Assembly: GCA_022538095.1 (NCBI GenBank)
Contig: JAKYXN010000003.1
Span: forward strand, 81,345-145,344
Direction of reading: 5' to 3'
Length of the DNA: 64,000 bases
DNA from: Puniceicoccaceae bacterium K14
GTDB lineage: Bacteria; Verrucomicrobiota; Verrucomicrobiia; Opitutales; Opitutaceae
The notes beneath the pieces are model-generated. The model was not told where the DNA came from, made no database searches, and saw nothing but the letters and a program-made list of their open reading frames with translations. Numbering within the stretch: the stretch's first letter is position 1; each line of letters begins with the position of its first letter. A program made the position numbers and the translations under genes. This document shows, piece by piece, positions 18,156 to 26,863 of the stretch.

Positions 18156-18977
18156 TCATGATTTGTTGAAATTTTCATCTAAGAGGTATCCTAAGTCAGA
18201 CTTGTTAAGAAAGTCTTCAAGTTCATCGTAGTTAGAGACTAATTCTTTGATGAGATAAGGGTGTTGTGATTTTCGAGTTACCAGGGGCGAAAACGTTTTA
18301 TCAGAGACTCCTAGAAAATTATAAATGCCTTGTAGAATGGGTTGGGGAATTTCATTTGAGATCAGCTTGCCTTTTGGGATGAATGATTCGTAGTGAATCT
18401 CGCAATAAGGAAAGTGCGCTTTGAGATAGGTGCGGTATTGTTCTATTTGCTCTAGTGCGGCTCGTAGAATATTCAAAAGACCTGAGTCGCAAGGCAGTTT
18501 TGCTGGGGTAATCGGAAGGGCGCCGATTTCATAGATTTTGTCGTCGGGTATTTTTGATCCATCCAGTAATTTATATTGCAGAGCGCTAAGGTATTGTCTG
18601 AGTACGTTTTTGCGGATGAGGTGTATGACTCTTATATTGGCTTTCTCGAGACACGATTTGAACGTAGTGAATTGATTAAGTTGATTGTATTTTAAGTCGA
18701 GGCCTACAATTGGGCTGTTAGAGGACTCATAGAGGTACTCAATGTAAGCAGAGTAGTTATGTCTTGTTCGGTCTTCAATGATTGCGGATGGATTTTGAGT
18801 AAATCGATCCATCATGAATCGATGGACATTGTGAGGCCTCTTCGATTTCTCTGGAGATACGGACAAGACCTCTTTATGCGTGAAGATTTCTGGATGTTTC
18901 GATAGGGTTAGCTTAAGAAATTTCGTTCCGGAGCGTTGTCGAGAAATTAGGGCGTAGCGAATTTTGTCTGATTGCAT
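18156..18977 (-). CDS. Sulfotransferase-family protein
   Basis: 273 residues. 'ISRQRSGTKFLKLTLSKHP' matches the 5'-phosphosulfate loop that binds PAPS. 'IRVIHLIRKNVLRQYLSALQ' matches the 3'-phosphate-binding Arg/Ser motif. These two sites in this spacing are typical of carbohydrate sulfotransferases. There is no signal peptide, so it would act in the cytosol on a nucleotide-linked or protein-linked glycan. It stands alone on the minus strand in the middle of the plus-strand run and has its own upstream region with a strong palindrome. Confidence 0.85.
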   Translation of the reverse strand: MQSDKIRYALISRQRSGTKFLKLTLSKHPEIFTHKEVLSVSPEKSKRPHNVHRFMMDRFTQNPSAIIEDRTRHNYSAYIEYLYESSNSPIVGLDLKYNQLNQFTTFKSCLEKANIRVIHLIRKNVLRQYLSALQYKLLDGSKIPDDKIYEIGALPITPAKLPCDSGLLNILRAALEQIEQYRTYLKAHFPYCEIHYESFIPKGKLISNEIPQPILQGIYNFLGVSDKTFSPLVTRKSQHPYLIKELVSNYDELEDFLNKSDLGYLLDENFNKS

Positions 18978-19042
18978 GAAATCGTTGTCTTTTGAGAAAT
19001 AGCTCGTTTTGGGTCTTGGTAAAAAGAGTTTTATCTTTATTT

Positions 19043-19062
19043 TGCATTTTCAAGAAAATGCA
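19043..19062. promoter_or_regulatory. Perfect 20-base dyad TGCATTTTC-AA-GAAAATGCA
   Basis: Two exact 9-base arms with a two-base centre in the divergent region between the sulfotransferase (start 18977) and the FkbM gene (start 19174). Its position suits an operator or promoter-region regulator site acting on one or both genes. The AT-rich arms make a terminator unlikely. Function is inferred from symmetry and position only. Confidence 0.5.
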
Positions 19063-19173
19063 TTGATGGTTGTGCTAGAGCATTTTCATTCTATAGTAAA
19101 ACTGTTTGTTATTATGGTACGAACATGTTGAAACGAATTAACGTATAAAAAGTGTAAATACAGTAGAAACGAA

Positions 19174-20694
19174 ATGGTTCAACCTTCGCTCAAACAACTT
19201 ATTGATGCTCTAGCATCCGGAGCATTTCTTAGTTGGCAATTAATCGAGAAAGAGTGTAGCCGGATGACAGTTTTAGAGGATGTCGATAAGTTTATCGACG
19301 GGGTCGATGACGTTTATGCGAGAAATCAGACTGCGGTTGATTGTTGTAGTCGAATGGCTGTGTTAATTGCCGGAAATGATCAAAATGCGGCGATTAAACT
19401 TTTCCGGTTTGATGATGAAATCAATCGTCAGTCAGTGCAAATGCGTCTTAGGTACGCCTGTTTTGTGTCAAAGTTTGGCGATCTAGATGGGGCGCTGGAA
19501 TGTGGTGCCAGAGTTTATTCGCTTTCGGATAATATCGCTGATGTTTATGCGAGAATAGCAGATGCGTATTTCTTCCAGTCGAGAAATTTTACAGAGGTCA
19601 TCTCGTATGTAGATAAAGACTTGCAGTGTGGAAGAAGCGGTGAATGGGCATTTTACTTTAAAGCCCGTTTAGCGATATTAGGAGGGGACCTAGTTAAAGG
19701 GGTGGATTTGCTTAAAGATGCATATAGAATGAGTCCAAATGTTCGAGGATTGAATACGAGTCTCGCGAAATTTCTGATGAACAATTGGCTTTATCCACAA
19801 GCGATCAGAATTCTAGAGGAAGAATCGCGCCCGAAGGATGATACGAATTTACTTTTATGCCATTGCCAATTAGTGGTAGCTAAAATCGGCTATGCGATAA
19901 GTTCTTTCCCCGGGGATCATTTGAAAAAATTGGGAACTCAGTATAACGATTTGATTGCAGCTGGCCTTTCAAATACCCAGTGCTGTTTTTTAGGCACAGA
20001 GTTGAATGTGCCTTCTCATTGGGATGCTCTTCATTTGTTTCATGAAGTAGTTTTGTTTCAACCCTATAGGTTTAAGTCTGAGAATGACTGTCCATTGATA
20101 ATCGATGGCGGTAGTAATTGTGGTTTCTCCATAGGATATTTCAAGCATCTGTATCCAGAATCCAAGCTAATAGGAATTGAGCCCAATCCATCCGTATATT
20201 CTATTCTCAAAAGTAATGCTGATTCTAATTCATGGGAAAATGTAACTTTGTACAGAGCAGCTTTGACTGGTGAATCAGGTGATTCACTTTCATTGCACTC
20301 TCAAGTTGGGCATTCTATGAATACGAGCGTAGTGGGAGGTTTTGTTAAATCAAGCGATTCTGCTCTATGCTCAACCGTGCACACAGTTTCACTTCAAGAA
20401 TTAGTTTCAGGACCAGTTGATTTTTTGAAACTGGATATAGAAGGAGCAGAAGCAGAGGTTCTAGATAGCTCTTCTGCGAGTCTGAGTTTGGTAAAGTGTG
20501 GGTTTATTGAGTATCATTATCGTCAGGGAGAGCTTGGTTCGAAAAACCGTTTAGAAAAAATACTCGAGGTTATAAATAACTTGGGCATGCGGTATACTGT
20601 TCAGCAACCTTTTGAGCGTGTGCCTAGTTGGAATGAAGCAAGATTACTTGAACCAGGAAGGCGGTGGTCGTTGAATATATTTTTCTCGAATTGA
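19174..20694 (+). CDS. FkbM-family methyltransferase with N-terminal TPR-like region
   Basis: 506 residues. Residues about 60-250 are helical repeats of the tetratricopeptide kind ('ADVYARIADAYFFQSRNFTE'). Residues about 305-450 form the SAM-dependent FkbM fold: 'LIIDGGSNCGFSIGYFKHLY' (SAM loop), 'IGIEPNPS' (acidic residue after strand 2) and 'PVDFLKLDIEGAEAEVL' (the family hallmark). Such enzymes O-methylate sugars in glycan and polyketide pathways. The long N-terminal repeat region is unusual and suggests a protein partner or a protein substrate. Confidence 0.88.
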   Translation: MVQPSLKQLIDALASGAFLSWQLIEKECSRMTVLEDVDKFIDGVDDVYARNQTAVDCCSRMAVLIAGNDQNAAIKLFRFDDEINRQSVQMRLRYACFVSKFGDLDGALECGARVYSLSDNIADVYARIADAYFFQSRNFTEVISYVDKDLQCGRSGEWAFYFKARLAILGGDLVKGVDLLKDAYRMSPNVRGLNTSLAKFLMNNWLYPQAIRILEEESRPKDDTNLLLCHCQLVVAKIGYAISSFPGDHLKKLGTQYNDLIAAGLSNTQCCFLGTELNVPSHWDALHLFHEVVLFQPYRFKSENDCPLIIDGGSNCGFSIGYFKHLYPESKLIGIEPNPSVYSILKSNADSNSWENVTLYRAALTGESGDSLSLHSQVGHSMNTSVVGGFVKSSDSALCSTVHTVSLQELVSGPVDFLKLDIEGAEAEVLDSSSASLSLVKCGFIEYHYRQGELGSKNRLEKILEVINNLGMRYTVQQPFERVPSWNEARLLEPGRRWSLNIFFSN

Positions 20695-20888
20695 ATGAAG
20701 ATGAAAGATTGAACTACGAAGTGTGTGGAGAAACGCTAGGTAGCGAATATTCAAAGGCAGTGAATACGAATAGGTGTGGTAATCTCGGAAAAATTTGATT
20801 ATAGCGGTATTGATATCCCAATAAATATCATTTCCTTTTGTCCCTCAAGTATTGCGCACGATCAGGTTATAATTCATAAATTTTAGAA

Positions 20889-21986
20889 ATGGAGGAAACT
20901 CGACAGTTAGAATTTAGCGCAGTGCCCAAGGGGTGTGTGGCCAACCGAGAAAACTTCCTGCGTTATTCAAGGTTTCACATAGGGTCGTGGGTAGAAATGG
21001 CTTCTCCGAGTGATGAGTGCCGAGGGATCTTGTTTTGGGATCCTCGAATGTTTCCAGTATTGGAATACGGCAGATTGACTGAGAGGCAAATGAATTGGAT
21101 ACGAAAAAATTATTTAGTAATTGTATGTCCGTTCTGGCATAGCTTGCACCATGAATTATTTGAATACGTGCCTGATCCAAAAGTTTTTAGCCTCTTGATG
21201 ACTAAGGACGTTCAAGATGAAGTTGAATTCAGTTGTTTAGGTGTGGGGCGATGTCTTCCGTATTCTTACAGCGATTTTGTGCCAGACTTGAATGATTTGA
21301 TTTTGGAAACTCCAAAGGAATTCGATTTTGTGAGTGTGAATAACCCGAGGCCATTCAAGCGAATCTATGAAGCTTTGGAGGAGATCCCTGCTGGCTCTTC
21401 GATTCTTCTGCTCAATTGGGAAGAGAATACGTTGCAAAATAGAGAATTTGGTCCCTATGCTCGGGCTTGCTTGGACGTTTGCAAGCGCCGGAAGCATACG
21501 TTTGAATTTAGGCGAATGCTTAAAGCAGAAGAGATGTATCGAGAATATGCAAAGGGAAAGGTTGCTCTGCAACTATCAATTGCAGAAGGAAATTACAGGG
21601 CTTTAACAGAGGTTTCTAAGTGTGGTGTTCCAGCTCTTTACACTCCGCATATTCGGGGGGGAGGCTCCCGCTACACCCATCAATTAAGAGGAAAGCAAGG
21701 AACCGGAGAACCTGTTTATCACTTAGGTGATATTGCTTCAAAATCAAGGGAGTTGCTAGATCAATACGGGGATTACAAACCTCGTCGTATTTTGGAGCTT
21801 ACTAGCAGAAGGCTAGTTTTTGATCTGTTACGTGAAGAATTGTATTCAATCTTCGAAGAAGGAGAAGAGCGTTGGAACGGTGAGTTTCGCGAAATTTCGG
21901 CCTGGGAACCAGGTATTGGCGAGACTTACGTTGATGTTAGATCAATTCCTGAAGCTGAATCCCCGGAACGAAAAATTCATAACTAA
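20889..21986 (+). CDS. Putative GT-B-like glycosyltransferase, not firmly classified
   Basis: 365 residues. I do not recognise a close family. The C-terminal half has the pattern of a GT-B donor domain: 'FDFVSVNNPRPFKRIYEAL', then 'VALQLSIAEGNYRALTEVSK' followed by 'CGVPALYT', which resembles the Glu-containing segment of GT4 enzymes. The N-terminal half contains 'GILFWDPRMFPVLEYG' and 'VIVCPFWHSLHHELF'. No membrane segment. It sits nine bases before the GT29-like gene and probably forms a transcription unit with it and the cytidylyltransferase after it. Confidence 0.55.
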   Translation: MEETRQLEFSAVPKGCVANRENFLRYSRFHIGSWVEMASPSDECRGILFWDPRMFPVLEYGRLTERQMNWIRKNYLVIVCPFWHSLHHELFEYVPDPKVFSLLMTKDVQDEVEFSCLGVGRCLPYSYSDFVPDLNDLILETPKEFDFVSVNNPRPFKRIYEALEEIPAGSSILLLNWEENTLQNREFGPYARACLDVCKRRKHTFEFRRMLKAEEMYREYAKGKVALQLSIAEGNYRALTEVSKCGVPALYTPHIRGGGSRYTHQLRGKQGTGEPVYHLGDIASKSRELLDQYGDYKPRRILELTSRRLVFDLLREELYSIFEEGEERWNGEFREISAWEPGIGETYVDVRSIPEAESPERKIHN

Positions 21987-21995
21987 TTTTGCAGT

Positions 21996-22823
21996 ATGTC
22001 CTATTTAGAGAGATCTAAGAATAAAAGAATCGATGAAGACGTTTACGTTTCTTCCGCAAAATCTGTATGGGGTGATTATGGGGACGATAATAATGTTCTA
22101 AAGGATCTTGGACAAAAGAAAGCGGAAATGGGATTTGCGGATCTGATACGAGGGCGTCGTGTTGCGTTGGTGGGCCCCTCCGAATCGCTTGTGGGTAAAG
22201 GAGACGAAATCGATAGTTATGACTTGGTGGTGAGATTAAATAATGCCACACACTTTTATCCATTTGAATCGAACCTTTCTTACGATATTGGTTCTCGCTT
22301 TGACGTACTTTATTGCCTGGGTTGGCGCGACCTACGTAACGCCAATTTATCAAATAATCGGCCCAATTTAGAGTATTTGAAATTTCTTGTTTCGGCGGAA
22401 GTAGAGTTATCTTGGATCGATAACGAAGATCCGTTTATTGAAGATTGGATTCGCCAAAAGCACTTTCGCGATATCTTGACTGAATGTGGGGTGCAGTATC
22501 GTTATGCCAAACACGACTTTCTTTATGGATGGCTTAATGGTTATAGACCTCGGATGGGATTTATAGCTCTAGCTGATTTACTTATGTTTGAGCCGGCGGA
22601 GCTCAAGTTGTTTGGGTTTACTTTCTATCATGGGGGGGGGCATCGCTTTAAACCGTATGCGACTATCGAGCCACAGAAGCACCCAAGTGGATATATTGAT
22701 CTGCATGATGGCGACGAGGAGATTCGAGTACTGAAGTTACTAATGAGAAGTGAATCGACTATAAAAATTGATGAAATCTTGTCTCAAGTTATTGAGGACG
22801 TAGAAAATCGAGATAATATATAG
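21996..22823 (+). CDS. GT29 sialyltransferase-like protein
   Basis: 275 residues, no signal anchor. Residues about 56-106 read like the large sialyl motif of animal sialyltransferases: 'VALVGPSESLVGKGDEIDSY' continuing with 'DLVVRLNNA' and 'YDIGSRFDVLYC'. Residues about 184-213 resemble the small sialyl motif: 'PRMGFIALADLLMF' and 'LKLFGFTFYHGG'. A His at 237 followed by acidic residues ('LHDGDEE') could be the VS motif. GT29 enzymes transfer sialic acid from CMP-sialic acid. The next gene is a CMP-sugar synthetase, which fits. The assignment rests on motif reading, not on a search. Confidence 0.75.
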   Translation: MSYLERSKNKRIDEDVYVSSAKSVWGDYGDDNNVLKDLGQKKAEMGFADLIRGRRVALVGPSESLVGKGDEIDSYDLVVRLNNATHFYPFESNLSYDIGSRFDVLYCLGWRDLRNANLSNNRPNLEYLKFLVSAEVELSWIDNEDPFIEDWIRQKHFRDILTECGVQYRYAKHDFLYGWLNGYRPRMGFIALADLLMFEPAELKLFGFTFYHGGGHRFKPYATIEPQKHPSGYIDLHDGDEEIRVLKLLMRSESTIKIDEILSQVIEDVENRDNI

Positions 22824-22842
22824 GAGTCAAATTAACAGCCCT

Positions 22843-23574
22843 ATGAAGAATATAGTTATTGTAACTGCGAGAGGTGGTAACGCTTCAATAGAGAATAAAA
22901 ATGTGATACCAGTTCTTGGCGTGCCGATCATGTTGTATCCAATCAGGGCCGCCAAGTTGTCCCATCGAACAGATGCTATATATGTTTCAACCGAGAATGA
23001 CTTAATTCGGGATTTAGCTGAGAAAGAAGAGGTTAACCTTATCGATCGCCCAGAGAGCTTGAGTCAGAATGATAGTGCTCACAAAGACGTTATACGCCAT
23101 GCTGTTGAGGAGATATCTGAACTGCACCCAGAGGCGGAACGCTTTATCGTCTTATTAGGTAATACAGTAATGGTTACGCCACAAATTATCGACCGAGCGT
23201 GGGAGCTGTTAGAAGGCGATGATTGCGACTCAGTAATGACAGTTTGGCATGCGGAGGATGATCATCCTTATCGTGCTCTCAAAAAGAATGACGACGGTTA
23301 TATGGAGTCCTTTATGGGGGTCGAATGTGGATCAAATAGACAATCCTATCCAAGTGTGTATTTCTATGATCAGGGAATTTGGGCCTTCGAAAAATCTTGT
23401 GCGATCGAGCAAAATGGACCGATACCATGGGTTTGGCTTGGGAAGAAGTGTCGGATGATTGAACGTCCCTGGGTCACTGGTAGAGACGTTCATTCATGGA
23501 TAGACCTATCTGCAAGTTTGTGGTATCTGAATAGTATTCAGACTCACGACTTTCAACATTTTAAAGAGCTATAG
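22843..23574 (+). CDS. Acylneuraminate cytidylyltransferase-like protein (CMP-sialic acid synthetase type)
   Basis: 243 residues. 'IVTARGGNASIENKNVIPVL' corresponds to the 'ARGGSKGIPxKN' signature of NeuA-type enzymes, with some substitutions. 'IYVSTENDLIRDLAEK', 'IDRPESLSQNDS' and 'FIVLLGNTVMVTP' follow in family order. It should produce the CMP-activated sugar acid used by the sialyltransferase-like protein encoded 20 bases upstream. The signature's 'GNASIE' in place of 'GSKGIP' is unusual and may reflect a different sugar. It is the second of three paralogues in the island. Confidence 0.8.
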   Translation: MKNIVIVTARGGNASIENKNVIPVLGVPIMLYPIRAAKLSHRTDAIYVSTENDLIRDLAEKEEVNLIDRPESLSQNDSAHKDVIRHAVEEISELHPEAERFIVLLGNTVMVTPQIIDRAWELLEGDDCDSVMTVWHAEDDHPYRALKKNDDGYMESFMGVECGSNRQSYPSVYFYDQGIWAFEKSCAIEQNGPIPWVWLGKKCRMIERPWVTGRDVHSWIDLSASLWYLNSIQTHDFQHFKEL

Positions 23575-23585
23575 CGATTATTGTG

Positions 23586-24599
23586 TTAGGTGCGACTGTA
23601 GCCGACTTGTTGCTCAATTTCAGCGCCAATTTGTGAGGTTAATTTCACTACATCCCCAGCTTCCTCCCAGGATATAGGGCGTTCATCTGTTCGACCAAGG
23701 AAAAATTCAACAGCTTGCCCCATTAATGGGTAATGCCCTGAAACATACTTTTCTGGAGATGTGAATGGAAGGGTTTCGTCTGCTGGATAGGGCCAGATCG
23801 TTTGTAGCGCTCTCATACCATCTGTATAAGCAATGGCTTTGCTTCCGTGTACTGTCATGTGTTTAAATAGATTTTCCTGCTGGTTGGCGGAGTACCTAAT
23901 CATTAGAGTGCCGCGTTGCTTTTTACCGCGCAGTAAAATAGTTACTTCATCAGCACTTAGCCAAGGCCATTTGCCCGTAGTCTTACGGGCATCAACGTGA
24001 ACTAATTCTAAGCGGCCCAAAAGCGGCATCGCAGTATAAAGATCGTGAGCCATAGTTTCACCCCAACGTCCGCCAGGCAATGCATGGCTCCAGTGTTTTT
24101 CGTCTGAGATCATTCTCGCGACATCGCCACATTTGAGCCATGTTCTCTCGATATGAAGAATTTCCCCCAGCTCTCCTTTATCGAATGAATTATAGATAGA
24201 TTGGATGCCAGGTTGGTATTTGAAATTATGTATAGGGCATATTTTGGCTCCATATTGGCTTTCCAGTTCTCTCAATCCTTCTAATTCTTCGACGCTGGTT
24301 ACAAGTGGCTTTTCTATAATCAAATTACGGATACCGTGCCTCACTGCCTGTTGAGCTTGTTCAAGGTGAAATTGGGGTGGTGAACTAATGCTCAGTACAT
24401 CAATATCTTCTTCTTCGAACATCCTGTCCAAATCAGTGTAGTGGCGGCACTTTTTCTTTGTAACATGCTTTAGCTCTGCAGTTGCAGGATCTGGGTCGAA
24501 GACGCATGTAGGGACAGTGTCTTTTATAAAGGTCCAGGCACCCAAGTGGAATCCTCTTCCTGCCGGTCCAAGTCCGATTACCGATGCTCTCAATCTCAT
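23586..24599 (-). CDS. Gfo/Idh/MocA-family oxidoreductase
   Basis: 337 residues. The N-terminal dinucleotide motif is 'ASVIGLGPAGRGFHLGAW'. 'IDVLSISSPPQFHLEQAQQA' and 'IRNLIIEKPLVTSVEELEGL' contain the conserved EKP. The C-terminal domain includes 'MAHDLYTAMPLLGRL' in the place of the usual catalytic Asp/His segment. The substrate is probably a sugar or sugar nucleotide. Its start overlaps the stop of the 751-residue gene by 4 bases, so it is the last gene of a four-gene minus-strand unit starting at 28785. Confidence 0.88.
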   Translation of the reverse strand: MRLRASVIGLGPAGRGFHLGAWTFIKDTVPTCVFDPDPATAELKHVTKKKCRHYTDLDRMFEEEDIDVLSISSPPQFHLEQAQQAVRHGIRNLIIEKPLVTSVEELEGLRELESQYGAKICPIHNFKYQPGIQSIYNSFDKGELGEILHIERTWLKCGDVARMISDEKHWSHALPGGRWGETMAHDLYTAMPLLGRLELVHVDARKTTGKWPWLSADEVTILLRGKKQRGTLMIRYSANQQENLFKHMTVHGSKAIAYTDGMRALQTIWPYPADETLPFTSPEKYVSGHYPLMGQAVEFFLGRTDERPISWEEAGDVVKLTSQIGAEIEQQVGYSRT

Positions 24600-26851
24600 A
24601 GATTAGGGATGATTTTCTTTGTTAGTTTTTTGATTAGTTTATATTCAAAAGTCTCGTTGGTATAGGCAGGCATCCAGAGAGAAACAAACTGTTTTAATAG
24701 GTTTGGGGCGTCAGTCTGCGAAGTTTCTGGAGTTTGAATATGTTGCTTCAGTTTCTCGCCAAAATTAGAGTCGAGATCTTCAATAGAGTTACGTAGGAGT
24801 GCTTCCGAATTGAGCTTCATTGAGCACATAATTCGAAAAACGAAAGCCCAATTTTGGATCCCAAATTGTGGATTCATCCATTCTCTTTGAAAGTACTGCG
24901 CTGCATCGTAGCAATGGCGAAAGCTCTCTAAATCTCCACTCAAGAGACCTTCAAAAAATAATGTGAGGCAATGACAAGGGTTCAGGCGATTATTGATATC
25001 AGTTGATCTTACATCGCAACCAAAAGAGGCTTCTTCTAGAGACTTGTTAAACTGGTCAATCGATGCGAAAGTAAGAGAACGTTCAAAGGCGGCCATCCAT
25101 TTCCATATGGTAGTATTGTGGTATTTGAATACTGTAAGAAAACCATCAAGAGACTCGGCGGGCCTGCTAATCGATCGCATAGCTATAGCTCGATTGAAGG
25201 TAAGCAAGAGCTCTTTTGTGTTCTTGGGGGTACCATCTTCTGTGGTATTGAGGTTCGTGTCGCCAAGTAGTTTTTTGTGACAACCTGCTAGGTTTAAACT
25301 ACGACCCATCCAGAATTTAGCTTCGATGCTTAAGTCATTTGTTTGGATTTGCGAAAGTGTTGTGTCGAGATATGAACTGGTGATGGGGAAGCAGCAATCT
25401 AGTCTAAGCTGATAAGCGACTCTTTCTTGCCTGGACCATTCTGGTTCTCGTATTTGGTCTACTAGAACATTCGCTTTTTCAAACTCGCGGAGAGCTAGAA
25501 AGATACTGTTAAGTACTTTCGTGCACTTTTTGTTATTGGAGGGATATGTATCTAAAAATTTAAGTAATTTTTTGACTTCGTGTTTTTGTCCGTTGTAGAT
25601 TTGTTGCCAGATGACTTTGAGAAGAGCTTCTCTTTTCCATGAGGTGTCGTAGTCACTAAGCAGTTTGGATTGGAGAAGGCTTTCGAATGGAAGCACATAA
25701 TCTCTGTCTTTAGCCAAATTTTGAATGGCGAGAATTAACTTTGATGGCTTGGCAATTTCCTTGGCGGTTCCGATAGAGCGAAGAGATTTGTATAATTGAC
25801 ATGCAGCAGAATTATACCCTTCAGCCTCTAATTCGAGTGCGAGTATGAGTGACTGAATCGGTTTCAATGTCTTCGTCGCTTGATTGACGAATTCGTCATC
25901 TGTAAGGAGACCAAGCTTGAATGAAAGGCTAAGAAGTTTCTCTGCAGAGAGTTGGTCAAGTCCTCTCGCGATTTTAAGAATCGCAATTGGCGTTATGGTA
26001 TCGCATTTGGTTTTGAAAACGACTTCGATTAGTTTGCGTGCGAGCACAATGGAGCCTGCTCTTAATAGTTTAGAAGCGCTTGCGATATGAGCGTAATTTT
26101 GTAGTTTTTCGTCAGATATTTGATTTTGGCTATCGTTGGTTGTTATCCATTCAGCAAAAAATGGATACCCATCTGCTAACGTTAAAGCCTTGAGAAGATT
26201 CTGAGTTGTCGAGTCAAAACGCTCGATGAATTCAATCCAATTCTTCCAGCTAATTCGCATTTCACCTATCTGTTCTGCCGAAAAGTTTTTTATGAATTTC
26301 AAAGCTGGGTCCTCAGAGTGTGCCATTAAATGGGACCTCGACTCCAAATAGTCGATATGACGAGGCCAGCTAAACGTGAGCTCTTCTATTTTAACACTGT
26401 TAGTTTTATCAACTAAATGACTCGTTAGGTTTGAAAGAGCTCTATAATGACGACTCTTGTCATTTAAGCTATTCAGAAGCCATGTGCTTAAATCTCGGAA
26501 TCTAATCGAACTATCTTCTTCGAATAGGATGTTTACAGGGCTTTTTTGCGTGTGGAACTCCAATAATTCTCCTAGTTTGGGTAGTCTTTCTGAACGTATC
26601 CATAAGCCAGAACAATTAGGAAAATATCTCAGCATTATTTCGTATGCGCTCCTGACAGAGGGTGCGTACACTAAATAACGTCCAGAGCTGTTTTCGCAAA
26701 ATTTACTGGGGTCAAAAAATTCTAAATCTGATCGTATATCAAGAGCATTTAGAAAGGTGAGTATCCTATTGGGAAACTTGGAAGAACTACCTTCTTTATG
26801 GAGCCAAATTATTGAGGTATTCCTAATTTTGTCTGAAGCGTCTTTGTTCAC
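24596..26851 (-). CDS. Large uncharacterised protein with helical-repeat character
   Basis: 751 residues; I do not recognise a family. No signal peptide or membrane span. An N-terminal part (about 1-125) looks alpha/beta ('NTSIIWLHKEGSSSKFPNR', 'YLVYAPSVRSAYEIML'). The rest is rich in Leu/Ala/Ser helices with an irregular TPR-like rhythm ('LALELEAEGYNSAACQLYKS', 'LREFEKANVLVDQ'). It is AT-rich. It lies between a GT4 gene (12 bases upstream) and an oxidoreductase (4-base overlap), so it belongs to the glycan machinery. It may be a scaffold or a glycosyltransferase with a divergent catalytic domain. Confidence 0.75.
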   Translation of the reverse strand: MNKDASDKIRNTSIIWLHKEGSSSKFPNRILTFLNALDIRSDLEFFDPSKFCENSSGRYLVYAPSVRSAYEIMLRYFPNCSGLWIRSERLPKLGELLEFHTQKSPVNILFEEDSSIRFRDLSTWLLNSLNDKSRHYRALSNLTSHLVDKTNSVKIEELTFSWPRHIDYLESRSHLMAHSEDPALKFIKNFSAEQIGEMRISWKNWIEFIERFDSTTQNLLKALTLADGYPFFAEWITTNDSQNQISDEKLQNYAHIASASKLLRAGSIVLARKLIEVVFKTKCDTITPIAILKIARGLDQLSAEKLLSLSFKLGLLTDDEFVNQATKTLKPIQSLILALELEAEGYNSAACQLYKSLRSIGTAKEIAKPSKLILAIQNLAKDRDYVLPFESLLQSKLLSDYDTSWKREALLKVIWQQIYNGQKHEVKKLLKFLDTYPSNNKKCTKVLNSIFLALREFEKANVLVDQIREPEWSRQERVAYQLRLDCCFPITSSYLDTTLSQIQTNDLSIEAKFWMGRSLNLAGCHKKLLGDTNLNTTEDGTPKNTKELLLTFNRAIAMRSISRPAESLDGFLTVFKYHNTTIWKWMAAFERSLTFASIDQFNKSLEEASFGCDVRSTDINNRLNPCHCLTLFFEGLLSGDLESFRHCYDAAQYFQREWMNPQFGIQNWAFVFRIMCSMKLNSEALLRNSIEDLDSNFGEKLKQHIQTPETSQTDAPNLLKQFVSLWMPAYTNETFEYKLIKKLTKKIIPNL

Positions 26852-26863
26852 TGAGCGTAGTAT

